Origin: Marsupella aquatica
Lineage: Eukaryota > Marchantiophyta
Assembly (NCBI GenBank): GCA_973895155.1
Contig: OZ316892.1
Location: forward strand, 26,598,001-26,662,000
Reading direction: 5' to 3'
Length of the DNA stretch: 64,000 nucleotides
Under the pieces are notes generated by a model. It saw only the letters and a list, made by a program, of their open reading frames with translations. It had not been told where the DNA came from and searched no databases. Below, piece by piece: positions 21,411 to 32,713 of the stretch (position 1 is its first letter; each line of letters opens with the position of its first letter). The position numbers and the translations under genes were made by a program.

Positions 21411-24400
21411 TTACGTTTGGGCTGCTGGGGCGGGAGCTGCAGGTGTAGCTGCAGCCTGGGAGGAACCATTGTAGTCATAGCCTGTACTTGCAGCTTGGGG
21501 TGCAGCAGTGCCGTCAGCCGGTTGGGTGTATTGAGAAGGCTGGGTATAGCCCTGTTGAGTGTACCCTTGCTGGCTATACGCTGACTGATCTCCTGGGGTT
21601 TGACTGTAACCATACCCACCATTGTAAGCTTGCTGGCCATATCCTTGTTGGCCATACCCCTGCTGGGCATAGGCAGACTGATCACCATATGCCTGGGTCT
21701 GCGGTTGCTGATACCCTCCATAATACCCTTGTTGGCTATAGCCATAGCTTGAATCAGTTGCAGCTGCCACGCCGGTCTGAGGTGTGGTCTGCTGCGGGGT
21801 CTGCTGACTTTGTTGTGAATAGTAGTCATAACCACCTGCTGCTTGTGGCTGCTGCGCAGGGGTTGCACTTCGCTGGTCCCAAGTAGACGAATATCCTGTG
21901 GTAGCAGTCTGCTGTGGATACCCTCCGTAAGCTGGTGGAGGGGGGACGGGATATTGCTGTGGGGGCGGGTATGGTGCGGGCTGTTGGTACCCATAACCAG
22001 GTTGCTGCATGGGAGGAGCAGCAGGTGGTCCCCATTGACCCTGGGGAGGACCGGGTGGGCGGTACGAACCTTGCTGATTGTACCCTCCTTGTGGGCCCCT
22101 TGCACGATTCTGCCACCGAACCAACAAAAAAAATCCCATCACAATTAAAAGTTGCATGACAAAGTAGAGCAACAGAAAGGGCAAGTACCGACAAACCTGC
22201 ATAGATGGCAATACTTCTTCCAAAACATGGGGGATCATCCGCGTCTCTTTACTCCATTCTAGCTTTGGGTTTGAAATATCAGGACAGCTCACAATACAGG
22301 ACATCACGCCGGAGTAAGTGCCCAAGGACATTACTGACAAACCGATGAACTTTAGGTATGTCATGAGGTAAGGCCATTTATTATAACCACAAAGGCAGTG
22401 TAGGCAACAAAAGAGCCGGAGATCCCTCACCTCGTAAGCATATTGGCTACCAGCGTGAGTCATCTTGTATGGGCCCCATCCTTCCTCAGTGCATTTAGGG
22501 TGCACCTGTTCCAGGGGCTCAAGCCCTTGCCCGTCCCACAGCCCGGAGGGGCTCCAGTGGACATTAAAGAAAACCTTACCCTTACCCTGAGATTTTTGAG
22601 ATGCAATAAACCTTTTGACATACGTGATACAATCCAGCATCACTAGATTCTAAGATGGGCAACTACTGTGTGCAAGCCGTGGGCAACTTTCTTGGGAAAG
22701 AAGCATTTATGTTCCAGAACTGTTCCCTAATAGAGATAAGGTCCACGACCCTCACAAACTTCATGGAAAACGTGATCTCGACATCACAATAGTTCATGCA
22801 GCAAAGCTACTCAGACCACATTACCTGGATTGTAACTTTCATCCAAAGTCGTTTCTGTCAGCGAGGGAGTAGCCTAAACTCAGTGGGTGAGCCGGTTGTC
22901 CAAGCCTTTCTCATCAACCAAAAGATAAAGATGAGCAACGTACAAAGAACGAGCCGGACAATTGCCAGATATAGCATGTCTAGCAAGCTAGAAATCATCT
23001 AGGGCACCCTGTCCCGCAATTCTTGAACTAGATAGGGTAAACATATTCAATCTCCCAGTCACTGATGATTTCCAGCAAGAACTACAAGATATAAGGTCAT
23101 GATGAATGGATATGGCAAATTTACTACAATCTTCCGAGAAACAATCTTTAGGATGCAGGACAATGGGATCACCAATCTTGCAACGCTACGCTATATCATC
23201 CAAGAAGTGTATCGTTGGATTATGAAACCGGGTAGATGTCCAGAAGAGTATCTATAAGTAAATCTCCAAACAATGTAATTCGCAAATTCACATGTTTAAT
23301 TCCTTTAGCCAAGAAACACTGCACGGCTAGCAAGCACGTTCGAGACCGTACCATATTTGGATGGCGCGACACATCCTCGCCTACTAAAGGCTGTCAAGAG
23401 GAGCTCAGTGAAAGTAGACATGGCCAATAATCTTACTCACATCAGCAGACTGTACTTTGTAAAACAGTCCGAGTCCCGCAGGGTATTCCTCGACAGGCTG
23501 TGGCATGCTAGTTTTACATATGAGAACAAATAGGTCCAAGTGCACAGTAGTAGGTACTCTAAACTCCGGACGATTGAGGTGTCACCGAAGAGGCAAAAAT
23601 CCACACCATTTCTTTTTACATCCACTAGTTCATTCCATGTGACTCCAGAATAAAAGGAAACTTGAGCCGAGGCACCAGAGATAATCCGGTAGAGTGACCA
23701 CAAGCCAGACACAGCTGCAAATAAATCACTGTCCTGAAAGAAATCGAACATGTCCTCGCCAGAGCGGTAAATGGGTTCTAACCGGTCACATACCTCATCA
23801 ATCACCTCTTTGATCAGCTCATGAGCCATATCCGTCTGCTTCTTGCTCCCAATCAAAGTAACCATCCTTTCTGTCGCACCTGGTTCAGTCTCTCCATCAT
23901 TTTGAACCTGCAGGGGAACAAGCTATACACCACATTAGGAAAAGTATTAGTAAGTAGCTGTATCCCTCAATAGCCGTAAATCAAGTACAACTACATTATC
24001 ACAGTAGGGTCGCATATCAAATTTAAAAAGCAACGTTTCTACACGTAAAAATGAATGAACACACCTGTATACGGGCTCCGGAACGTCCCTGCAAATTCTT
24101 AATCGTTTCGCCGCCCCGTCCAATAATAAGCCCAACCTGAAATAGTCCTCACCATTTTAAGTCAAAAGACCGTTCGGACGGCTTGAGAAACTAGCGACGG
24201 AATCAGTGCAGGTACACATTCTCCTCGACAGTCAGGAACTCACCTTGTTGTTTGGAACCTTGATTTGAACTTGATCTCCAGGAGGAGCGAGTCCTCCAAA
24301 TCCACGAGCCACGAGCGCACCTGATCCTCCAGCAGCGGCCTGCTGTGTGTCTCCCCACAACACGTAACTATATAAATACTTTAACCAAAGTGCTTGAATA

Positions 24401-26137
24401 CAGACCAAAACCAAAATGTGCGAAAAGCATGATCGCGTGGAATCCCCGAAACATGCAGTGTACGGTTTAGTGGACACGGTGGTTACCATATCTATCACGT
24501 ACAGCAACGCAGAAAGTAACGCAGATAGGAACAGTGTACGGTACAGACCTCAGCAATGACATCCTTGATGAGCTGTTCCGCACGAGTTATTTGGTCTGGG
24601 GAGCCCATGAGTTCGACTTGCCGGGTTGGAGCGCGAGGGTCTGAATCGGCATCTCTTGCCACTTGTATCCTCGCTCCGGATTGATGTTGCAAATACTTAA
24701 TAGTTTCCCCTCCTTTTCCAATCACAAGACCGACCTTGGAGTTCGGCACGTCAATTTTCCGAGACTGGTTTCCTTGCTGGTTGTAATATGATGGCGCTTG
24801 ATGGTAAGAATCTTGAGATTGGTTGTGCTGTGAATGGTCTTCTTGTTGTAGCTCCTGCCGCTGGATGTTGTGGTTGTGGTCTGCTCCAGCAAAATGTGAA
24901 AGACACAGATGGTCATGGCGGGCCACTTTGCAAAAACGATCCCACAGCCAACACTACTACATGGTAGTCTCTAAGGACCCTTTGTACTTAACCATGTCAA
25001 TCTGTCAGTGACACAACAATGCGAAGCCCCCACCTCTTACAACAAGATCTGAGAACTCTTTCATCCAAAATGCATCATCTTGTTGCCTCTACATGCGGTC
25101 AGAGTGCGTCTCTTTGCAAGCCCCGTGCACATAACTCTTTGCCCTATAGCCATCGTTGTGTCAAATGAGTCCTTATTCGTGCTCAAATAGGACTTTCATT
25201 GATCCAGAGCAAAGCTCGCTTTCCGCGCCAATCGTGTCCAGACACATTTCTCTTCCACTACGAAGTACATATCTCACGATCTTCACAGATGACCCTACCT
25301 TTAATGCCACGAGAAAATCCTTCGTCCGGCTCCACTGAGTTTCTTTTCTTGCCCAAAATATGTCTCTCTCTCCGCAGACATCGCCTATTCTACCAAAATG
25401 AAACTCTCGTCGTTCCCAAAAGCATCTCTAATTCTGCTTCAGTACATATCTCCTTCCACCCAATACGCACCTCATGGTGAAAGACCACATGGCTTGAACA
25501 ATTGCGTAATGTCTAAGCGCTCTTCTATCGAGTTGCACTACCGAATACGTCAACCTCCGGTGGACAACGGGAACGCCCAACGACGAAAGAGGAAGACGGT
25601 TCTAATTTTCAGCCCTACTGCAGGGTACATGGATAACTACATGCAAGGGAAGGTGTTGCTACAATGAAGAGAACTGTCATAGCACTCCAGATCGTTTCTT
25701 TCCATACCACAGGCAACACACATTGCCTTCAACAGCAGGAAGCCTCAAACACACATAAGTCACTTCGTCTGGCAGACCAAAGAGAGGAGCAAAAGAGGGC
25801 ACTCACCAGGATACCCTTGGTCGCTATCCGCTGCCCGGTGTGGTAGAATGTGCTGATCATCATTGCTCTCCTCAGTTCGAGGGCGTTTGAGACCATCACC
25901 TCCAACCAACCGTGCCGCTATTTGCTGCACCCTCTCCTTCGCAAGCTGAAACTCGGTCATCGGTGGCGGGACATTGTTGTAAGTCACAGGAGCGATATCT
26001 CCTCCTCCATCCGTCGCTCCTCCTCCGGTAAACGACGTCGGCTCCTCTGGCGGGACGTCTTCAAACTTCCTCTTGTTCTCTAATGAACGGGGACCTTCGT
26101 ATTCGTCGACAACTCGGTGACCACCATCATCAGCCAT
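21411..26137 (-). CDS. Two-KH-domain RNA-binding protein (FUBP/KSRP-like)
   Basis: Six exons join in phase on the minus strand: 26137-25807, 24880-24549, 24339-24244, 24136-24065, 23907-23794 and 22109-21411 (TAA at 21413-21411), giving 547 residues. Alternative acceptors 3-6 nt away exist for exons 2 and 3. The N-terminus has a helix [13 protein letters not shown] followed by basic KRPR, as in plant FUBP-like proteins. KH1 covers about 152-221 ([16 protein letters not shown]) and KH2 about 244-315 ([24 protein letters not shown]); both keep the Gly-Lys/Arg-Gly-Gly loop that contacts single-stranded RNA. Residues 316-547 are a Pro/Gln/Tyr/Gly-rich tail with SQQGY-like units, probably disordered and prone to condensate formation. 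The family (At1g33680, At2g25970, At4g10070) is nuclear and linked to RNA processing. The last intron is about 1.7 kb. Confidence 0.92.
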
Positions 26138-26162
26138 CGGAGCACCTCCAACGACTGTAAAC

Positions 26163-26200
<38 letters not shown>
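26163..26200. repeat. (CT)n tract in the KH gene leader
   Basis: An uninterrupted run of about 18 CT units lies about 25 bp upstream of the KH start codon. On the transcribed strand it is a GA repeat in the 5' leader, a common feature of plant core promoters and leaders. Confidence 0.9.
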
Positions 26201-26203
<3 letters not shown>

Positions 26204-26371
26204 CACCGACTACAACCCCTATTAAACAAACAGCACTACACCAAGAAGAAAAGCGACGACAAAGTCGACACTCGCAAATACAGAGCCACACCCTCGTAAA
26301 CCCTAAAAGCTCTCCAAGGCGAACAAACTACAGTAATCTCTATCGCCTCCTCGACAAACTAAACCCTCTTC

Positions 26372-26670
26372 TTTCGTGATCGCTTCGCCTCGAAGCGAAC
26401 GCCCGTCACAGCAACAACAACAACAACCAGTCAGCTACGATAGACTCCCCCAACTCAACGTGCACTGACCAACCTACTAAAAAAGCGGGAGGCGAAAACC
26501 ACAAAAACCGAACCTCTCTTTTCCCTTTCCTTGCTCCCAACTTCGCTCGGAAGCGAACGCCGTCACAATAATAATCTCAACAATACTCAGGAGCTACGAT
26601 TGACTTCCCGACCCCGACGTATCGCCTCGAAAAAAACTACGCAGAGAAGCGGGAGACGAAATCCACAATA
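26372..26670. repeat. Diverged tandem duplication of about 150 bp
   Basis: Two halves share CGAAGCGAACGCCCGTCACA or GGAAGCGAACGCCGTCACAA, CAGCTACGAT or GAGCTACGATTGACT, and AAGCGGGAGGCGAAAxCCAC. The first starts near 26386, the second near 26545. Located upstream of the KH gene. Confidence 0.75.
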
Positions 26671-27420
26671 CCAAACTCCAGAATCCCCCCGACCGTCCTC
26701 TCGTCTCGCTCTCGCTCTCCTTTTCACCTTTCTCTTTTCTCTTTTCTCTTTCTTGCCTGCCTGCCTGCCCGCCCTCACCTCACCCTACCCTCCCGCTATC
26801 CTCAATCAATCAGACAAACATCAATCTCGTCCTCTCTCCGCACTCGCCATCGACCGATCTCTATCCTCAGTCAAATAACGAGAGGGAAATGAGATCGAGA
26901 ACGCGTCCGCGATTCGGACCGACGGAATACGACGAAAAGTGAAGAAAAGGAAGCAGAAGAAAAGAGGAACGAAAGGAGTTCTCTCCCCTCCGTGTCTTCA
27001 TCGCTGGGTCGTGGGCTGCGAATGGGAGGATGGCTCTAGAGAGGGCGGGGGGTCGAATGGGAGCGCTAGAACCGACCCCAACGGGCCGATCGGGGGGGGC
27101 GGGGAGGGGCGGGAGCCGTGAGACGGACCGCACCCAGTCTACAGAACACAAAGCGACTGAGACCACAGAAACCGTGACCGCACTCTCTCTGTCTGCCCGA
27201 CCTCCGGCCGCTCCTCCGCGGCGCCTACCGCACCACCACCACTCCTCAGGCCGGTGGGTCGGGCTGCTGCCCAGTCCAGTCCGGTCCGGTCCCGCCCCTC
27301 CCCGCCGCGCGCGATCACTTGGTTCGGATGGATGGATGGATGGATACAAACGTTGGAGAGTGTTATTTGGACGAGGCGACAATCTTATGTGTCGAAATAG
27401 GGCAATAGGGCCTCTCAAAT
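26671..27420. other. GC-rich region upstream of the KH gene
   Basis: This is pyrimidine-rich then G/C-rich sequence with a (GGAT)n run at 27326-27345. It probably holds the KH gene promoter. Open frames here are low in complexity and overlap on both strands; none has a family signature. Confidence 0.4.
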
Positions 27421-29990
27421 ATTGACAAAAAAAAACCCACCCCATGGACATCCCACAATGAGCTAGGGTGCACCCAAACTGGGTATAACAGGCTGTGATC
27501 TTTTCGCGCACTCAGATTTGAGAGGGGTCATGGCACTGTGTGTAAATGGCAACCTGAGTCAATGAATACACTCAAATCGGGTCATCTTCCTCGTAGGAGT
27601 AGGGCCTCCATTTCAATCACAACTCGTTGGCGTCACATTTTTATGCCCAACCGGTCCTTTTGCTGCCCCACGCCACAAGGTGGGCGGGTCACGCATGAAA
27701 AATTGATTGTGTTTGAGATGCCCTAGTAAGGTGTGTCAAAGCAAATCCCTAACTGAGTTATGGTCAAGGACATAAGGTGCTTTTTTGGGTAGGATAAAAA
27801 ATGCTACAGGCTACCTAAATATGTTCTGCATAAAGATGGATGGTACATCCAAAAAGTCTCAACCATAAGACCTTGCTATCGGCAATGCTCTGACAAACCC
27901 TAGTAAGTGAGGTATCACCAGGACATGAACTGATTATATAAAGAACATAAAATGTATGGGCTACCTAAATGCATGCTCCATAAGGACTGAACGTCCACAA
28001 TATAAAAACCATAAGATTCTGCTTATGACAGTGCTTTGACACACAGTAATGGTGGTGTGTTACATGACTAGTGAAGGCAAGGTCCGGAGGGCAAGGGGGC
28101 ACTCACGGGGAAGCGTTTTTGGTCGATCGAATAAACAGTTTTCAATTGAACCCCTAGGGCTGACTCATAGAGTGGTGATAAAAAATGGTTTTTGCAGAGC
28201 ATGCCCAGGATTTCTTCTGGGCCAGATGACATTTCAGAAATTAAGAGACAGTTAGCAGGATGTTGGTCTGTCAATCATTCCAATCTAAGCTTAGTTACTT
28301 TGCTTAATTAATCAGCAGTGGAAAAAGGTGGCAACATAATAATTAACCAAAAAGAGAGGCAAACCATGTAATCCCGGAAAAAAGTTAGAGTGAAATTGTA
28401 ATAAATTTCAGAACCTTGTGAAAAACCTTTACACAACCTTGTGAAAAAGTTATGGCCATGCCTCCATGGCCGAATACCATCATCCATAAATTTGAAGCTT
28501 TGAGACACCTTATTTGTCTCAGTCAGGGTTTTGTGTGTTTATCGAGGCATAATGGCAAACCTGTGTGCTTACCTCACCCTGTCCCATGCAATCACATCAC
28601 TTGGACCAATACTCTAGACTACCTTGCAATAGTTCACAAAACTAAGGTCCCCATGGCATTCACTCTTGGCTACTATGGATCATATGGATTCAGTTTGTAA
28701 GAGTGACTAAGGTGTAATCTTAAGCACTTTCCCTACCAAAAGGAACCCCAGTCCAATCCAGTGCAGCCTTGCCCTGCCCCACCCAATCACATTGTTTGGA
28801 CCAAATTTCCATACTACTATTTGTATGATCAAGTTTATAAAGAAATTCTCAAGCTAGTGAGGGCTAGACAGTTCCTTCCTATCAGTCTGTCCATAGAGAC
28901 AAGTATCAAGTGACCAAGAGAAATAGAGTTTGCCATGTTGATAGCATAGCATCTTTGGGTTATTATTGTTGTTGGGAACATAGCTTCACCAAAACCTAGT
29001 GAGGGATGAAAGCCACCCAAGCAAAGGGACACAAGGCACAAGCACCTAAACTGGTAAGGACAAGCCCAACCCCCAAAAAAGTGAGCACAAAAAGAACTCA
29101 CAAATATTTCAGTCAAGCCATGAGACCTGGAAAAGCTACAGAAGAAAGCACGGCTCTCATTTAGACCCAACATGACATCAACAACATATCTAGCCTGATT
29201 ACCTATTCCTTGAACATAAATAGAGATGAGTAGAAAAGAAGACCTTCCATTAGAAAAAATGATTCCATGTTTTTTCTTGTTCACATTTGTCCCCGTCCTT
29301 TAATTGTCTGCACCTTCACTTTTAGTTATGCCCTTATTTAGAGTCATTGTATAGAGACCCTCACTTTCAATCATGCTCTCAATTAGAGTCACGGTCTAGA
29401 GGCTTCCTCTAGGCCCGGTCCTAAGGAGTAGCTTTTAATTGCAATTTATTAGTTGCATAGCCTGTGTAGCATATGTACATGTAATAAACAAAAACTATAA
29501 TAAGAGTTCCCGCGCGCCACGTTTTAGAGTGGTTATCTTTTTTAAAATTTAAAGGGCAGAAGGCCTGCACCTATTAGAGTGGTTGTCTTACAAACTTTAA
29601 TGTTTTCTGTGCCAATAAAATCAGGAGGACAGAGTTGGAAAAGAAAATAAGGGACATTAAATCAACAGAAAAACATTCCAAGGAAATCAACAGAAAAACA
29701 AGCCACGACAAAAAGTGGAGAGGGGATGGATCCTTGGCCACTGCCTCCTTTGTATGCACTCCTACCCCATTGTACACCCAATCATGTGCTGTGCAATATA
29801 AAGTGTACTCGAGTGTCTCTTTGGTACTCCCATGAAATGAGTACACTCTATGAAAATACTTGGCAAAATCGAATATCAATTTGAATGAAATAGCAATTGG
29901 TTGGGGGCCAAACTACTGGTCCAAAGTTGGGAGGGGGTCGGAGGGCTCAGGGATGCATATATGAGAATATATTTTACAGAACATCACCTT
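27421..29990. other. Intergenic spacer with diverged duplications
   Basis: A diverged direct duplication of about 130 bp covers 27795-27925 and 27941-28065 (GGCTACCTAAAT, AACCATAAGA, then a TGACA-rich end). Another weak pair is CAATCACATCACTTGGACCAA near 28590 and CAATCACATTGTTTGGACCAA near 28783. No gene was recognised. Confidence 0.5.
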
Positions 29991-29994
29991 TTTG

Positions 29995-30135
29995 TTTAAA
30001 GACATCTTTTACACAATGATATCTTCTGTGCAGTGACATCTTTTACATAGCCACATCTTTTGTTCAATGATATATTTTCAGCCTTAGGTGATGTCTTTTT
30101 TGCAAATGATGTCTTGTACATAATGCCATCTTTTG
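29995..30135. repeat. Degenerate 18-21-bp repeat
   Basis: Variants of ACATCTTTTACACAATG recur about seven times in 140 bp. The array is diverged and AT-rich. Confidence 0.65.
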
Positions 30136-30616
30136 AGAAACAAAATCTTGTGTGCAACACACAGGTATTGAGCTAGTAAGGCATACTGTTTGGGTAACCA
30201 GACTACAAGCTTAGGTTTGAACACATAGCAACGCATGATGTTTGGATTCAGGGTTATTCCACAACTGTTTTTCACTTCCTGTCCCCCAAACTAGTTTAAT
30301 TACTAACTTGCCCTCAAAAGTAATTTTATTCTCTGCTTGTCCCCCAATTTGTATGTGGGTTGGCTTCACCAGCCTAGACTAACCCAAGATGAAATGTACT
30401 TGGTGGGGCATGTAGAGGCTTTATATTTGTCCAAGCTAACAATGAGGCCTATGAGGGGACCAAAACACAAGAATTTTAGCCCATAGAGAGTAGTTGACAC
30501 CCATCTTCTGATGAGTGTTGGATGGGGGGAATGTACTTGGTCCAGGGTGAATGTACAGTTGGAGGGAGTTTGCATGAGAGAATTCCAAGCCTCCATGCAT
30601 CCACAAATCAATCACA

Positions 30617-30780
30617 TGTCATCTTGAGTTAGTACAATGGAGATAAGCCAACCCAAACATGAGATCTCACATAAGATGAGGGGCAACCTGATAAAATGTC
30701 ATCTTGAGTTAGTACAATGAAGATAAGCCAACCCATCTATGAGAGGGGCAGCAACCTGATAAAAAAATTAGTTTGGGGGC
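30617..30780. repeat. Tandem duplication of about 82 bp
   Basis: TGTCATCTTGAGTTAGTACA followed by ATGxAGATAAGCCAACCCA and GGGGCAACCTGATAAAA occurs twice, starting near 30617 and 30698. Confidence 0.85.
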
Positions 30781-30887
30781 AGACGTTAGTAATTATTTTG
30801 ACCAGTTTGGGGGATACTATAGTAGAACAGGTAACAATCTAGATAATAATTATGACAAACACAATCATTAAAACTAATAGACAAGGG

Positions 30888-31024
30888 CCCATATAGGTAT
30901 GGGTGTGTGGTAGCTCACTTGAGTTGAGTCACAAGTCTAGAATTCAAATATTGTGACTGATTGTCCTGTTCCATTTTAGTGAGGCTTCACAGCTTCCCCC
31001 TTTAGAAAAACAAAACAAAAAAAC
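30888..31024 (+). mobile_element. tRNA-derived SINE, copy 2, with perfect target duplication
   Basis: The body opens with GTGTGTGGTAGCTCACTTGA (A-box side), continues with a degraded B box (TCTAGAATTCAAATATTG), then TTGTCCTGTTCCATTTTAG and GAGGCTTCACAGCTTCCCCC and an A/C-rich tail. It is flanked by a perfect 18-bp direct repeat, AAAACTAATAGACAAGGG, at 30870-30887 and 31025-31042, which is a target-site duplication. The layout equals copy 1 at 14220. Confidence 0.85.
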
Positions 31025-31225
31025 AAAACTAATAGACAAGGGTCCCTTGTTCGTAGGTGTTGTGGAGTCTAATACATAATTTTTTTTGGAATTTCAGGGT
31101 TTCAGTGTCAAAGTTGTAGTAGATAACTTTTGGGGAAGCAAGAGAAAAATTTCTGATGAGTATTTGAAAGAAAATATTCTAACTGAGTTCTTGATGTAAA
31201 CACTGACTTAGAGCAATGGGTCACT

Positions 31226-31440
31226 CAGATGCCAACCTTAGCATTTTGGGCACTGTACTCCAAAAAGTACCTTAGTATTTTGGCAGTGTACTCCAAAAAG
31301 TTGAGCCCCACGAGCATGTATTGTGTTTGTGAGCCGGCCACTCTGCTTTGCCCGGCAGATGCCAACCTTAGCATTTTGGGCACTGTACTCCAAAAAACTG
31401 ATCCCCAGCAGATGTATTGTATTCTAAGTTTGAGCCACTC
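31226..31440. repeat. 130-bp tandem duplication
   Basis: CAGATGCCAACCTTAGCATT begins units at 31226 and 31356. An inner partial copy (CTTAGTATTTTGGCAGTG, then TACTCCAAAAAG) sits at about 31270. Confidence 0.85.
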
Positions 31441-32713
31441 TGGTTTCTTCACCGTCTCCGACCCCCCTTCAACTCCCTTGGAAACTTTTTCACTCCAAAA
31501 GCCCTTGCATTTATTTGGTTGTTCAGAAGCCAAAATCCTGAGAAGGACGTCGCCATGCACCTTGCTCAAACCTGGGCTCTTCTCACAAAATGTTTTTTTG
31601 TAACACAAACCAGATGTCACAGATTCAGGTCTGTACAGAACCATATATCCCCGACATCACAGGACAATGTTTTAAAGCCAAATTTTTCGCTTTGACTACA
31701 AAACGTCATTTCAGACAGTTGAGCATATACGAATATGAAGACCTCTCTTTCAGAAATTTGTCTGTCTTTTAAATCACCTCTATATACTCCTCCGGTTCTC
31801 AAGGTCTGGCTATGGAGCACAAACATAAAGGGCAGATGGGATCCAAGATGCCTCTAGCTGCACGTCATCACAAGCATTTCGGTTGATAACTATGGCCACT
31901 GACAGAATCAACTGGACGTTGATAGTTTATTAAACACTGGTCACTAACATGCTCCACATTTAGTCCACTTTCTGTGTTTTCTAAGCAAAGTTACAACCAT
32001 TTCCCTGAGATTACTGCTCTGACAATTGTGGACAAGCAACCACTTGTCGATGTACCAACACACGACAAAGGACACAGATCGGATCACTACTTTAAAGTGT
32101 GATAAACAACATTCTTTGATTGACTGTTCCTAGCATGCGGCAAGAGATGAACCTTTGTGGCCACCCTCAGACCTCTGGAGGGTAGCAACATGATCATGTG
32201 CAATGCGGACTGCGAGCTTGAAGAAGCACTGTAACATTGTAATGCCAGGCATGTGGATAGCATGACCATGAAGCTCTGAAGAGAAGGACAAATGGCCCAA
32301 GTACTGGATACTTGGAAAGAATTCACAAATTTCTTTGTGGACAACCTAAATGTTGAGTGAAGGGGGTGTGAGTGAGAGCATGATATCCTCAAGACCTCAA
32401 TTGTTCACCTAACAACATGGCTAAAATAGGAAGGGGAATTATACAACTAATCTTGCCCTAGAGACTATCTCTACCTATAGCTACTTAACTTCTCAACAGA
32501 CAGCTGAGTTCCTAAAGTCAAGATTCCTGCAACATGATTGACCTGCCATCATCCCTATGGGGAGTATGATAGCATGAACCCGGTCATTAGCCAATAGCAT
32601 TTCCCATGGAGTTTAAGGAGAATGCATGGAAGGGAAATGAGTAATTAAATTTGCATCCAAATGCCAAAGCTGTAGAACGATCAGAGCATGTTAAGCGTCG
32701 GTAACTAGTCACG
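31441..32713. other. Spacer and 3' end region of the ELMO gene
   Basis: No gene recognised. The right part should hold the 3' untranslated region of the minus-strand ELMO gene. Confidence 0.35.

Noticed and set aside
22110-22643. Extension of the last KH exon upstream
   Set aside because: The open frame continues but crosses a good acceptor at 22110 and carries no KH-like sequence; the phase fits with the shorter exon.
26531-27425. Open frames on both strands upstream of the KH gene
   Set aside because: Low-complexity Pro/Arg/Ser sequence in a GC-rich promoter region, overlapping on both strands, no family motif.
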